Source of the DNA: Acidobacteriaceae bacterium | GTDB lineage: Bacteria > Acidobacteriota > Terriglobia > Terriglobales > Acidobacteriaceae | DNA length: 6,204 nucleotides | Assembly: GCA_003162255.1 (NCBI GenBank) | Contig: PMMJ01000448.1 | Coordinates: 1 to 6,204 of the forward strand | Reading direction: 5' to 3' | The notes under the pieces: generated by a model | The model's input: only the letters and a program-made list of their open reading frames with translations | What the model was told of the DNA's origin: nothing | The model's database searches: none | Part shown: positions 1 through 5,254 of the stretch, piece after piece | Numbering within the stretch: the stretch's first letter is position 1 | How the letters are laid out: each line of letters starts with the position of its first letter | Translations under genes and position numbers: made by a program

Positions 1-1306
1 TGGGGCCGTTGCGCTGCTTGGCGATGATAATTTCAGCGCGGCCTTTGAGGTCGGGGTCGTCCTGCTTGTAAAGCTCTTCGCGGAAGATGAACATGACGAC
101 GTCGGCGTCCTGCTCAATCGACCCCGATTCGCGCAGGTCGGAGAGCTGCGGCCGGTGGTCGCCGCCCCGGCTTTCAGGAGCGCGGCTAAGCTGCGACAAC
201 GCCAGCACCGGAACCTGGAGTTCCTTGGCGATGGCTTTCAGTCCGCGCGAAATGGACGAAACTTCCTGCGTCCGATTCTCGAAGCGCTTGCTGCCGCCAG
301 ACATGAGCTGCAGGTAGTCAACCACCAGCAGGTCGAGGTGTCCTTGCGACTGTTTGAGGCGCCGGGCCTTGGCGCGCATTTCGCTGAGTGAAATGCCAGG
401 CGAGTCGTCGATGAACAGGAGCGCGTTCGACAGCTCCTCCATGGCGCGGACGATTTTCTTCATATCGTCGCCCCAGAGCGACCCGGTGCGCATCTTGTGC
501 GCGTCGACAATGGCGCGAGAACAAAGCAGCCGCTGCAGCAGCGCCTCACTCGACATTTCAAGCGAGAAGATGCCGACCACCTTGCCGTCGTCGATAGCGG
601 CGTTCTCGGCGATGTTCATGGCGAGTGAGGTCTTGCCCATGGAGGGCCGCGCCGCGAGGATGACCAGGTCGGATTTCTGGAAGCCGCTAGTCATCTCATC
701 GAGATCGCTGTAGTGGGTGGCGAGCCCAGTGATGCGCTGTCCGCGTTGCAGCAGTGCATCCACCGAGCCAAACGAGTTGCGGACAATCTCCTTGATCCCC
801 TGAAACCCCTTGCCAATCCGCTTCTCGGAGAGCTGGAAGACGGCGGCTTCGGCGTCGTTGAGAATTTCGTCGGCCGGTTCGGCCTGCTCGCTGGCTTTGG
901 CGATGGCGGCATTGGCCACGTTGATCAGTCCGCGCAGAATCGCCTTGTCGCGGACGATTCGAACGTAATGCTCGATGGACGGCCGGTCAGGCACGCCGTC
1001 CAGCAGTCCGGAGATGTAGCCCACATCGCCGACCGCTTGCAGATCTTTTTTCTGTTCGAGCTCTTCGACCAGGGTAATGATGTCAATCGGCCGCGAAGAT
1101 TCGGCCAAATCCATCATCCGCGAATAAATCCGCCGGTGCGAGTCAATGGAAAAGTCTTCCGGCTTAAGATGCTCGGCGGCATCGTTGAAGGCGTGATTGT
1201 CGAGCAGAACAGCGCCCAGGATGGAGCGCTCGGCGTCAATGTTCGCCGGCAAACGGCCGATGCTGGTTTCGAGAGTCGCCACAATGTTTAAGTGAGTGCG
1301 TTGCAT
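1..1306 (-). CDS. dnaB: Replicative DNA helicase DnaB (3' end cut by window edge)
   Basis: This is the hexameric 5'-3' helicase that unwinds DNA at the replication fork and contacts primase through its N-terminal domain. I translated 435 residues from ATG 1306-1304 to the left edge with no stop. The N-terminal domain covers about residues 18-125 (RLPANIDAERSILGAVLLD), followed by a linker and a RecA-like ATPase domain from about 190. Visible motifs are Walker A ARPSMGKTS (219-227, Lys225), the catalytic Glu in SLEM (Glu250), Walker B LLVVDYLQLM (326-335), the DLRESGSIEQDADVV motif (390-404), and the start of KQRNGP with the probable arginine finger (Arg432). Against a usual length of about 450-470, only the last few dozen residues lie outside. 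AAAGG at 1312-1316, five bases before the ATG, supports this start. No intein is present. It is transcribed divergently from the small-protein cassette. Plus-strand ORFs here are shadows. Confidence 0.97.
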   Translation of the reverse strand, partial: MQRTHLNIVATLETSIGRLPANIDAERSILGAVLLDNHAFNDAAEHLKPEDFSIDSHRRIYSRMMDLAESSRPIDIITLVEELEQKKDLQAVGDVGYISGLLDGVPDRPSIEHYVRIVRDKAILRGLINVANAAIAKASEQAEPADEILNDAEAAVFQLSEKRIGKGFQGIKEIVRNSFGSVDALLQRGQRITGLATHYSDLDEMTSGFQKSDLVILAARPSMGKTSLAMNIAENAAIDDGKVVGIFSLEMSSEALLQRLLCSRAIVDAHKMRTGSLWGDDMKKIVRAMEELSNALLFIDDSPGISLSEMRAKARRLKQSQGHLDLLVVDYLQLMSGGSKRFENRTQEVSSISRGLKAIAKELQVPVLALSQLSRAPESRGGDHRPQLSDLRESGSIEQDADVVMFIFREELYKQDDPDLKGRAEIIIAKQRNGP

Positions 1307-1358
1307 CGTAACCTTTGTTCCGCCTGTGTGGCCATGAGGACAGAGACGGAAAACTCGT

Positions 1359-1379
1359 CCGAAACTTAATTATTTTCGG
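1359..1379. promoter_or_regulatory. AT-rich palindrome upstream of dnaB (possible operator)
   Basis: The arms CCGAAA (1359-1364) and TTTCGG (1374-1379) are perfect inverted repeats around a nine-base AT-rich core, 53 bases before the dnaB start. Size and symmetry suit a dimeric repressor site or AT-rich promoter DNA. No known operator is recognised and chance occurrence is possible. Confidence 0.25.
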
Positions 1380-1440
1380 CGGCTAAACTGCTGTGCATCA
1401 CCACAAACCAAGTCGTCATTTTCCAAAAGACGCGTAGGGG

Positions 1441-1477
1441 CGGACGCATTCGTCCGTCCAGCCGAGCGAAGCTCGGC
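1441..1477. repeat. Tandem perfect hairpins, intergenic palindromic element
   Basis: Two perfect hairpins stand four bases apart. CGGACG (1441-1446) pairs with CGTCCG (1451-1456) around CATT, and GCCGAGC (1461-1467) pairs with GCTCGGC (1471-1477) around GAA. Neither is followed by a T-run on either strand, so they are not intrinsic terminators. From memory, similar hairpin-bearing intergenic sequences recur in acidobacterial genomes; I cannot verify the family here. Confidence 0.6.
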
Positions 1478-1540
1478 AAGGCCTGCACCGCAGTATGCCA
1501 CATGGCGAACAAAAAGCAAATAACCTCGCGGGCGACAACT

Positions 1541-1660
1541 CAGCAATCTGCGGAGAAACTCGGATTTTTGACCCTGTTTTGCAGGGGTGCCAGTTATCGC
1601 AGCGGTGAACCGCTGCGCCACCCAAAAACAAGAGCAAAATCGAGTTTTTCCGCAAGCTGT
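1541..1660. repeat. Large interrupted palindrome (REP/MITE-like element)
   Basis: Outer arms TGCGGAGAAACTCG (1549-1562) and CGAGTTTTTCCGCA (1641-1654) are inverted repeats matching at 13 of 14 positions; weaker complementarity extends outward (CAGC near 1541, GCTG near 1656). Nested inside are hairpin CCCTG/CAGGG (1572-1576 with 1582-1586), a GGGTG/CACCC pair (1585-1589 with 1619-1623) and the perfect 8-bp hairpin CGCAGCGG/CCGCTGCG (1598-1605 with 1610-1617). The nested symmetry suggests one folded or mobilised unit rather than separate accidents. No transposase and no clear target-site duplication are seen. It may be a REP-like sequence or a miniature inverted-repeat remnant. Confidence 0.5.
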
Positions 1661-1719
1661 TCAGCCGCGCCGCACAGACTCATCAAGAATGCGGGTTTTT
1701 TGGCCTTTTGGTGAAGAGC

Positions 1720-1747
1720 TTCAGTTACCGAGGTCTGTTTCAGTTAC
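1720..1747 (+). promoter_or_regulatory. 9-bp direct repeats TTCAGTTAC, possible regulator site
   Basis: TTCAGTTAC occurs at 1720-1728 and again at 1739-1747, a 19-base period close to two helical turns. The copies lie about 70-100 bases before the first cassette gene, where an activator site would be expected. No known regulator consensus is recognised. Confidence 0.3.
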
Positions 1748-1780
1748 GTCGGCTATCTGATATTCGTTGAGAAACAAGCG

Positions 1781-1806
1781 AAGAATAGCAACGGATAGCT
1801 ATTCTT
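1781..1806 (+). promoter_or_regulatory. 9-bp leader hairpin next to the ribosome binding site
   Basis: AAGAATAGC (1781-1789) pairs perfectly with GCTATTCTT (1798-1806) around the loop AACGGATA. The hairpin ends two bases before the GGAG ribosome binding site (1809-1812) of the first cassette gene. There is no T-run, so it is not a terminator. The loop carries ACGGAT, similar to the CsrA-type GGA loop motif, and a second GGA lies in the Shine-Dalgarno. Translational control is therefore possible but unproven. Confidence 0.4.
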
Positions 1807-1808
1807 GC

Positions 1809-1812
1809 GGAG
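1809..1812 (+). promoter_or_regulatory. Ribosome binding site GGAG fixing the start at 1818
   Basis: GGAG lies five bases before ATG 1818 and decides between this start and an in-frame TTG at 1767. The TTG lacks a ribosome binding site, and starting there would place the leader hairpin inside the coding region. Confidence 0.7.
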
Positions 1813-1817
1813 ATTGC

Positions 1818-2102
1818 ATGATTCAGAAGTCCAGCCGTTTGTTGATTTCATTTTGTATCGCGGGAATCGTGGGGGCAGCGTTCGTCCGAGCCTTTTTCCT
1901 TGACGCTCTGGAGCAGATCGGGGGGCGGATGTCCTGGACAGGAATCGGAAATGGACGCACGATGGGTTTGGGCATGGTCGTGCCGACCGCCTCCCTCGCG
2001 CAGGGTCTAACCGGGCTCGTGATCGGCGGAGCCGCGGGAGCGCTGATGACCCATACCCGGCGGGACAGACTGGCACAACCAAGAGAGAACGATGGAGATT
2101 AA
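1818..2102 (+). CDS. Small two-helix membrane protein, unknown function
   Basis: This 94-residue protein is not recognised as a named family. It has two hydrophobic segments, about residues 7-28 (LLISFCIAGIVGAAFV) and 56-77 (SLAQGLTGLVIGGAAGALM), joined by a polar loop rich in Gly, Trp and Met (about 35-52). The C-terminus is charged and Arg-rich (HTRRDRLAQPRENDGD). The glycine-spaced second helix is typical of tightly packed membrane helices. By the positive-inside rule the C-terminal tail is probably cytoplasmic. ATG 1818 is chosen for its GGAG and the leader hairpin in front of it. Its last 11 bases overlap the start of the DUF2752 gene (ATG 2092), so the two are probably translationally coupled. 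It is the first gene of the cassette. I assign no function. Confidence 0.7.
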   Translation: MIQKSSRLLISFCIAGIVGAAFVRAFFLDALEQIGGRMSWTGIGNGRTMGLGMVVPTASLAQGLTGLVIGGAAGALMTHTRRDRLAQPRENDGD

Positions 2103-2506
2103 TGTCTGCCCTCCGTGGCTGCTCGCGAAATTAGGAGTCCCTCCGGCAGAACGGCCTCATCTGGGCGTCTTGCTGTCAAGTCTGTTGGCTCTGACGATCT
2201 CCCCGGTTCTCATCCGCCTGCCGCACTTCTGCCTCGCGCGGAAACTCCTTAGGGATTCCCTGTCCCGGATGCGGAGTGATGCACTCCTTGATCGCCACTG
2301 TTCATTTCCAGCCTAAAGAGGCATGGATGTTTAATCCTGCCGGAATTGTCCTGGCATCGTACTTGGTCTTCCAGATATTCGGACGTTCCTTGGTATTGGC
2401 GTCCGTCTTAAATGCAGGCAGCGTTTCGACATTTTCAAAACATGGGCAAACTGGAGTATTTGCTGCTCTGTTCGCGGTTTGGTTCGTACGACTAATCAAT
2501 CTATAA
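2092..2506 (+). CDS. DUF2752 membrane protein, split by a +1 frameshift
   Basis: Two overlapping frames together encode one protein. The first runs 2092-2250 (53 codons, open on to a stop at 2314-2316). The second covers 2252-2506 (84 residues), and its own frame has been open since 2195. Joined at CTT-A-GGG they give 137 residues, a normal DUF2752 size. The joined protein has a first helix at about 25-42, the family signature PCPGCG (56-61) followed by a helix start with His64, the HFQPKEAWMFNP stretch (71-82) equivalent to the family's conserved Asn-Pro, and helices at about 83-105 and 121-136. The first frame alone ends in an unlike tail, and the second alone would have to start at GTG 2276 or ATG 2279, inside the motif. 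DUF2752 is a bacterial membrane family with a Cys pair and no established function. It overlaps the upstream gene by 11 bases, and its stop TAA runs into the next gene's AGGAG. The shift could be programmed, a mutation or a sequencing error. Confidence 0.75.
2245..2257 (+). other. Frameshift site CTC-CTT-A-GGG in the DUF2752 gene
   Basis: Frame 1 reads CTC CTT AGG GAT; the DUF2752 signature resumes one base later as GGG ATT CCC TGT. CTT AGG is the core of the +1 slippery heptamer of yeast Ty1 (CUU AGG C), where the Leu tRNA slips from CUU to UUA while the rare AGG codon waits. A ribosome binding site-like stimulator, as in prfB, is not evident upstream. The resemblance is seen in the sequence; programmed function is speculation. 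Confidence 0.35.
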
Positions 2507-2518
2507 GGAGAAAACTTC

Positions 2519-2686
2519 ATGGCCAGCATCACTTGTCAAAAATGCGGGAAACTAACAGATAGGGCGGGATACCCGGCGTGGGTCATTGTAGTGGCGATCT
2601 GCCTCTTTCCCCTTGGACTCCTTGCGCTGCTTGCGGGACGCAAGCCGACGACCTGCGGAAGTTGCGGATTGACGTGGCAGGCTTAA
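2519..2686 (+). CDS. LITAF-like membrane zinc-ribbon microprotein (copy 1)
   Basis: This 55-residue protein opens with MASITCQKCGKL, continues with GYPAWVIVVAICLFPLGL and ends RKPTTCGSCGLTWQA. A CxxC pair (Cys6, Cys9) and a second CxxC (Cys46, Cys49) flank one 22-residue hydrophobic segment (19-40) with a central Phe-Pro. This order matches the eukaryotic LITAF domain, in which both Cys pairs bind one zinc on the cytoplasmic face and the hydrophobic part dips into the membrane as a hairpin. The Pro kink and the need to bring the Cys pairs together favour such a monotopic fold over a single crossing. Relation to LITAF is inferred from layout only. AGGAG at 2507-2511, seven bases before the ATG, directly abuts the upstream stop, which argues for an operon with the DUF2752 gene. 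It is shorter than most ORF cut-offs. The paralogue lies 88 bases downstream. Confidence 0.8.
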   Translation: MASITCQKCGKLTDRAGYPAWVIVVAICLFPLGLLALLAGRKPTTCGSCGLTWQA

Positions 2687-2774
2687 GCGGAGAGTCACGG
2701 AAGATTGCCCTGTCCCGTGCATGCAGGCGAACCCGAACGTAAACACACCAACCCACTGCTCAAGGTAGATACCG

Positions 2775-2945
2775 ATGGGTGTTGTCTTCTGTCCACAGTG
2801 CAATACGGTTACAAAGGCAAGCGGCTACCCAGCATGGATCATCATTGTGGCGGTATGCCTATTCCCTGTTGGCATGCTTGCTTGTCTCGCTGGGCGTCGG
2901 CCGACCGTCTGCAGCAGTTGTGGACTGAGCTGGCATGCTGATTAA
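2775..2945 (+). CDS. LITAF-like membrane zinc-ribbon microprotein (copy 2)
   Basis: This 56-residue paralogue of the preceding gene aligns without gaps, with about 32 of 55 positions identical by hand count. It has Cys6/Cys9 (FCPQCN), the hydrophobic segment YPAWIIIVAVCLFPVGML (18-35) continuing to about 40, and Cys46/Cys49 (VCSSCG), ending LSWHAD. Conservation is strongest in GYPAW, the Phe-Pro kink, LAGR and CxSCGLxW, so these carry the fold. The N-terminal knuckle diverges (CQKC against CPQC), which hints at different partners. AAGGT at 2762-2766 serves as a ribosome binding site with a nine-base spacer, weaker than for copy 1. The longer ORF in another frame here (2705-2941) is a shadow. 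Two such proteins could act as a hetero-pair, or one may back up the other. Function is unknown. Confidence 0.8.
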   Translation: MGVVFCPQCNTVTKASGYPAWIIIVAVCLFPVGMLACLAGRRPTVCSSCGLSWHAD

Positions 2946-3030
2946 AAGAAAACCGACGGGGAAAGTAGTAAACACGAGTTAATACCTTCGGAGGAAATCG
3001 GCAGGCAACCAGTCTCTTCGGAAGGTTTTA

Positions 3031-3060
3031 ACTGAGAGCCGACAACTGAGAGCTGAGAGC
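3031..3060 (+). repeat. Short tandem GAGAGC repeat
   Basis: ACTGAGAGC is at 3031-3039 and 3045-3053, and CTGAGAGC at 3053-3060, sharing one base with the previous copy. This is a small degenerate array just before the terminator's A-tract. From memory, similar CTGAGAGC-type runs occur between genes in Acidobacteria; not verified. Confidence 0.6.
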
Positions 3061-3061
3061 T

Positions 3062-3102
3062 AAAAAACAAATGCGGCTCGGGCCAGCCACCCAAGCCGCA
3101 TT
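3062..3102 (-). terminator. Intrinsic terminator, minus strand
   Basis: A perfect 9-bp stem, AATGCGGCT (3070-3078) with AGCCGCATT (3094-3102), is followed on the minus strand by TGTTTTTT (3069-3062), a classical U-tract. On the plus strand the stem is followed only by GTTATCG, so it would be weak for the small-protein operon. A minus-strand terminator needs a minus-strand transcript, and no minus-strand gene lies to the right before the plus-strand GT2 gene. This is the main argument for the RNA candidate next to it. Confidence 0.75.
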
Positions 3103-3360
3103 GTTATCGTGGACATCCTGACTGCCGTCCTTCGCTTTCACGAAGGATCATCGCGCAACGGCGCTCCGAAGAGTGCCATGCTTTCGATGCTTCCCTGAAA
3201 CTCGCGCTTCAGGGTTCGGATTCGGCGTTTCTATCCTCCTTGGAAGAAGGATTTCTCAGGAGGCCGCAAAGCCCGGGCACCGGCACACTGGACATGCGCC
3301 GAATTTCCCCCGATGATTCACTCTCGAGAAACCACCGGCAACGCTGAACCCTAGTCGGAA
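3062..3360 (-). ncRNA. Candidate structured RNA, unrecognised family
   Basis: Read on the minus strand toward the terminator, this region is packed with complementarity: AGGGTTC/GAACCCT (3352-3346 with 3217-3211), a hairpin of nine pairs including two G-U (3338-3330 with 3318-3310), ATTCGGCG/CGCCGAAT (3304-3297 with 3227-3220), AGGAGG or AAGGA hairpins (about 3263-3235), CCCTGAA/TTCAGGG (3214-3208 with 3199-3193), a UUCG-capped hairpin closed by C-G (3177-3160), a 7-bp hairpin (3147-3128), then the terminator. I could not match it to tmRNA, RNase P, SRP or 6S RNA. Strand evidence from pairing is mixed, since some stems gain G-U pairs only on the plus strand; the terminator favours minus. The 5' end near 3360 is a guess, with no firm promoter. 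Confidence 0.4.
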
Positions 3361-3561
3361 CAGATTCAGAACATCTCACGCTTTTAACTGTAAGCACTTT
3401 GCGGCAGCGGAAACATTAACGCAACCGCAAACTGCACCTCTATTGTGTAAAAACTGTGCAGCAGAGGAACTTCCTGTGGAAAGGGAAGGAAAAGTGTATT
3501 TTTATTCGCGCGTCCGCGTTTCCGGTTATGATTCAAGCAGTCCATTCGAGGAGAACACCGC

Positions 3562-4359
3562 ATGATCAACGGCAAACGCATTGCCGTCGTGCTCCCCGCT
3601 TACAACGCGGAAAAGACACTGGAAGCAACGGTGCGGGAGTTGCCCGAACTGGTCGATATCCGCATTCTCGTCGACGATCACAGCTCGGATCGAACCCTCG
3701 ATGTGGCGCACCGGCTGGGCTTGCAGTGCTTCGTCCACAACCGCAATTATGGTTATGGCCGCAATCAGCAGACCTGCTACCGCGAGGCTCTGGCAGCCGG
3801 CGCCGATGTCGTGATCATGGTTCATCCCGATTATCAGTACACGCCATTGCTCGCAACCGCCATGGCGAGCATGATCGCTTACGGCGTCTATGACGTTGTT
3901 CTCGGTTCCCGCATCATTGGCGGCACCGCGTTGCGCGGCGGCATGCCGTTCTACAAATACGTTTCCAACCGGCTGCTCACCGCCTTTGAGAACCTGTTTC
4001 TGCGCGTCAAGCTGTCCGAGTATCACACCGGTTACCGGGCCTTCAGCCGCGACGTGCTGAGCCGCCTGCCGCTGCTTGAAAACAGCGACGACTTCGTTTT
4101 TGATAACCAGATGCTCGCGCAATGCGTCTACTTTGGCTTCCGTATCGGCGAGGTTTCCTGCCCGACGAAATATTTCGAGGAAGCTTCGTCCATCAATTTC
4201 CGGCGCAGCGTGCAATACGGATTGGGCGTGCTGGGGACGACGCTTGAGTTCGCGCTGCAGCGGGCCGGCATCATCCAAAGACCTATCTTCAGCGACGAGG
4301 GAAAGACCCTTCAGGCCGGTTCCGCTGCCTACTACGAGGGAACATCGCCGACCGCGTGA
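3562..4359 (+). CDS. GT2 glycosyltransferase, polyprenyl-phosphate-sugar synthase-like
   Basis: This 265-residue enzyme of glycosyltransferase family 2 most resembles the dolichyl/undecaprenyl-phosphate sugar synthase branch, which moves a sugar from a nucleotide-sugar to a lipid phosphate on the cytoplasmic face. Motifs in order are PAYN (12-15), VDDHSSDRT (37-45, nucleotide/metal Asp pair), HNRNYGYGRNQQ (59-70), HPDYQY (88-93) in the place of the usual DxD/DADxQ metal site, GSRIIGG (115-121), the acceptor-side YHTGYRAFSR (154-163) and DDFVFDNQML (176-185). There is no C-terminal membrane segment, so it is soluble or peripheral, unlike GT2 members with a GtrA-like tail. AGGAG at 3549-3553, eight bases before the ATG, fixes the start. 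The donor and acceptor cannot be read from sequence. It converges with the oxygenase gene (28 bases between stops). The 302-residue minus-strand ORF over it is a shadow. Confidence 0.93.
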   Translation: MINGKRIAVVLPAYNAEKTLEATVRELPELVDIRILVDDHSSDRTLDVAHRLGLQCFVHNRNYGYGRNQQTCYREALAAGADVVIMVHPDYQYTPLLATAMASMIAYGVYDVVLGSRIIGGTALRGGMPFYKYVSNRLLTAFENLFLRVKLSEYHTGYRAFSRDVLSRLPLLENSDDFVFDNQMLAQCVYFGFRIGEVSCPTKYFEEASSINFRRSVQYGLGVLGTTLEFALQRAGIIQRPIFSDEGKTLQAGSAAYYEGTSPTA

Positions 4360-4387
4360 CCGTGGCATTGAGAAAGTCAGCCCGAAA

Positions 4388-5254
4388 TCAGCGCTTGCGC
4401 GACAGGAAGCCCAGAATCCTGCTGGCGAGGGCATCCGAGAAACCGAAGCGCGCCTTGGCCCGCGAATAGAGATCCACGGCCTGCTTATCCAACCAGATCA
4501 TGCTGGACTTCAGCGGGCCGTCCTCCGGTCGCGGACGATAATTTGTGGAACGCGCTTCGACCTCGCCACTGGACTCGATGGTGTAGTAATACAAGGCCAG
4601 GCTCTTGCGCGATTCGCCTTCGGGACAGCGCAAGGGATCGGGGAACCCGTGGTAGGAAATGTCATCGGTCCGGAAGATCAGCGCTTCATTGAACAGCGGC
4701 GGAACTTTCACCACGCACCGGCGCATCTCCCGGTCCCACAGTTCGAGCGCACCACCCCACTGCTGCTGCCAGTTGGGATTGAGATAGAGAATCAGATTCA
4801 CCTGGCGCCGCCAATGCTTGTGGTAGTGGTGGTTGCTGAAATCGGTGTGCACGTTGAGGAACCCGCCGGCTCCCGACTGGTGCAGGCCGCCGCCTTCCAG
4901 CATATCGTCGGACAGCAACTCCGGAATGCCGGTCAACTGCGAGAGCCAATGCACGAAGGCTGGCGAATTCAGTTCGTCCACGACGTCGCCGAGCAGCGGC
5001 GGGAAGAGAGATCGCTTCGCGAGGCCCAGCTTGTTTTCGTTTGGGTGTTTGTAGCGTGTCCAGGCGTCGGTCGCCAAGCCCGGAAACTCGCTGGCCATTT
5101 CGTCTGCCACGTATGGGTCCAGAAACTGCTTGAGATGCACATGCGGATAGGGCTGGGCCTCGCGAAACTGCCTGCGCAGCCTGGGCAGTTGAGAAGACCA
5201 TCTCAAATAGGGGAACAGAGGCCGAGTTACGGGGGTCAGGATCGGATTCGCCAT
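4388..5254 (-). CDS. 2OG-Fe(II) oxygenase, prolyl-4-hydroxylase type
   Basis: This 288-residue non-haem iron dioxygenase uses 2-oxoglutarate and oxygen to hydroxylate a substrate, releasing succinate and CO2. The double-stranded beta-helix core shows the facial triad His136-x-Asp138 (NVHTDFSNHH) and His202 (ISYHGFPDP), with Arg216 and Ser218 (ESRKSLALYYY) placed to bind 2-oxoglutarate. The domain entry PYPHVHLKQFLDP (36-48) is typical of prolyl hydroxylase-like members. The first 30 or so residues are basic and show no signal peptide, so the enzyme is cytoplasmic. The substrate is unknown; relatives act on proline in proteins or on sugars and small molecules, and many sit in polysaccharide loci as here. 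The start at 5254 has only a weak AGG before it, but no better candidate precedes the domain. It lies 106 bases downstream of the PMT-like gene on the same strand. The 397-residue plus-strand ORF is its shadow. Confidence 0.92.
   Translation of the reverse strand: MANPILTPVTRPLFPYLRWSSQLPRLRRQFREAQPYPHVHLKQFLDPYVADEMASEFPGLATDAWTRYKHPNENKLGLAKRSLFPPLLGDVVDELNSPAFVHWLSQLTGIPELLSDDMLEGGGLHQSGAGGFLNVHTDFSNHHYHKHWRRQVNLILYLNPNWQQQWGGALELWDREMRRCVVKVPPLFNEALIFRTDDISYHGFPDPLRCPEGESRKSLALYYYTIESSGEVEARSTNYRPRPEDGPLKSSMIWLDKQAVDLYSRAKARFGFSDALASRILGFLSRKR

Larger units (their letters stand above)
1307..1817. other. Divergent intergenic region with a repeat/hairpin cluster
   Basis: These 511 bases separate dnaB (leftward) from the small-protein cassette (rightward). 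I see no credible gene: the short ORFs here have arginine/serine-rich, unconserved-looking translations and no good ribosome binding site. What the region does hold is a run of perfect hairpins (1441-1477), a larger interrupted palindrome (1541-1660), direct repeats (1720-1747) and a leader hairpin (1781-1806), each listed separately. It must contain promoters for both flanking transcripts, but I could not assign convincing -35/-10 boxes to either. Confidence 0.7.
2946..3561. other. Gene-free region: repeats, terminator, candidate RNA, GT2 leader
   Basis: This 616-base stretch has no plausible protein: the short ORFs on either strand give low-complexity or Arg/Ser-rich translations. It contains a GAGAGC repeat (3031-3060), a minus-strand terminator (3062-3102) and a dense set of complementary segments (about 3128-3352). 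At 3432-3467 it holds two mutually exclusive small stems, CTGCAC/GTGCAG and CCTCT/AGAGG. The last part, with a purine-rich stretch (about 3477-3495) and AT-rich bases 3493-3508, is presumably the promoter/leader of the GT2 gene; no convincing -35/-10 pair was found. Confidence 0.65.

Noticed and set aside
713..1291. 192-residue plus-strand ORF and other plus-strand ORFs under dnaB
   Set aside because: dnaB is unmistakable on the minus strand through all of 1-1306; these are codon-bias shadows.
1502..1714. 70-residue plus-strand ORF in the dnaB/cassette intergenic region
   Set aside because: It runs through the palindromic repeats, has no clear ribosome binding site and gives a Ser/Arg-rich translation.
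1767..1817. TTG start extending the first cassette protein by 17 residues
   Set aside because: It has no ribosome binding site, and the extension would encode the leader hairpin. ATG 1818 has a well placed GGAG.
2955..3030. Loose resemblance to a 16S rRNA V3-type fragment (AGTTAATACCTTCGG)
   Set aside because: Only a few bases agree, with no conserved rRNA flanks; treated as chance.
3103..3147. Cobalamin-riboswitch B12-box-like GGCAGTCAGGATGTCC on the minus strand
   Set aside because: The other conserved cobalamin elements, such as the GGTG-containing core and the CCGCCACTG block, are absent, and no minus-strand gene follows.
3208..3228. GGTTCGGATTCGG, like a tRNA T-loop
   Set aside because: It breaks the GTTCRANYC consensus, the flanks do not form a T-stem, and there is no acceptor or anticodon arm.
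3526..4434. 302-residue minus-strand ORF
   Set aside because: Antisense shadow of the GT2 glycosyltransferase, whose motifs are complete on the plus strand.
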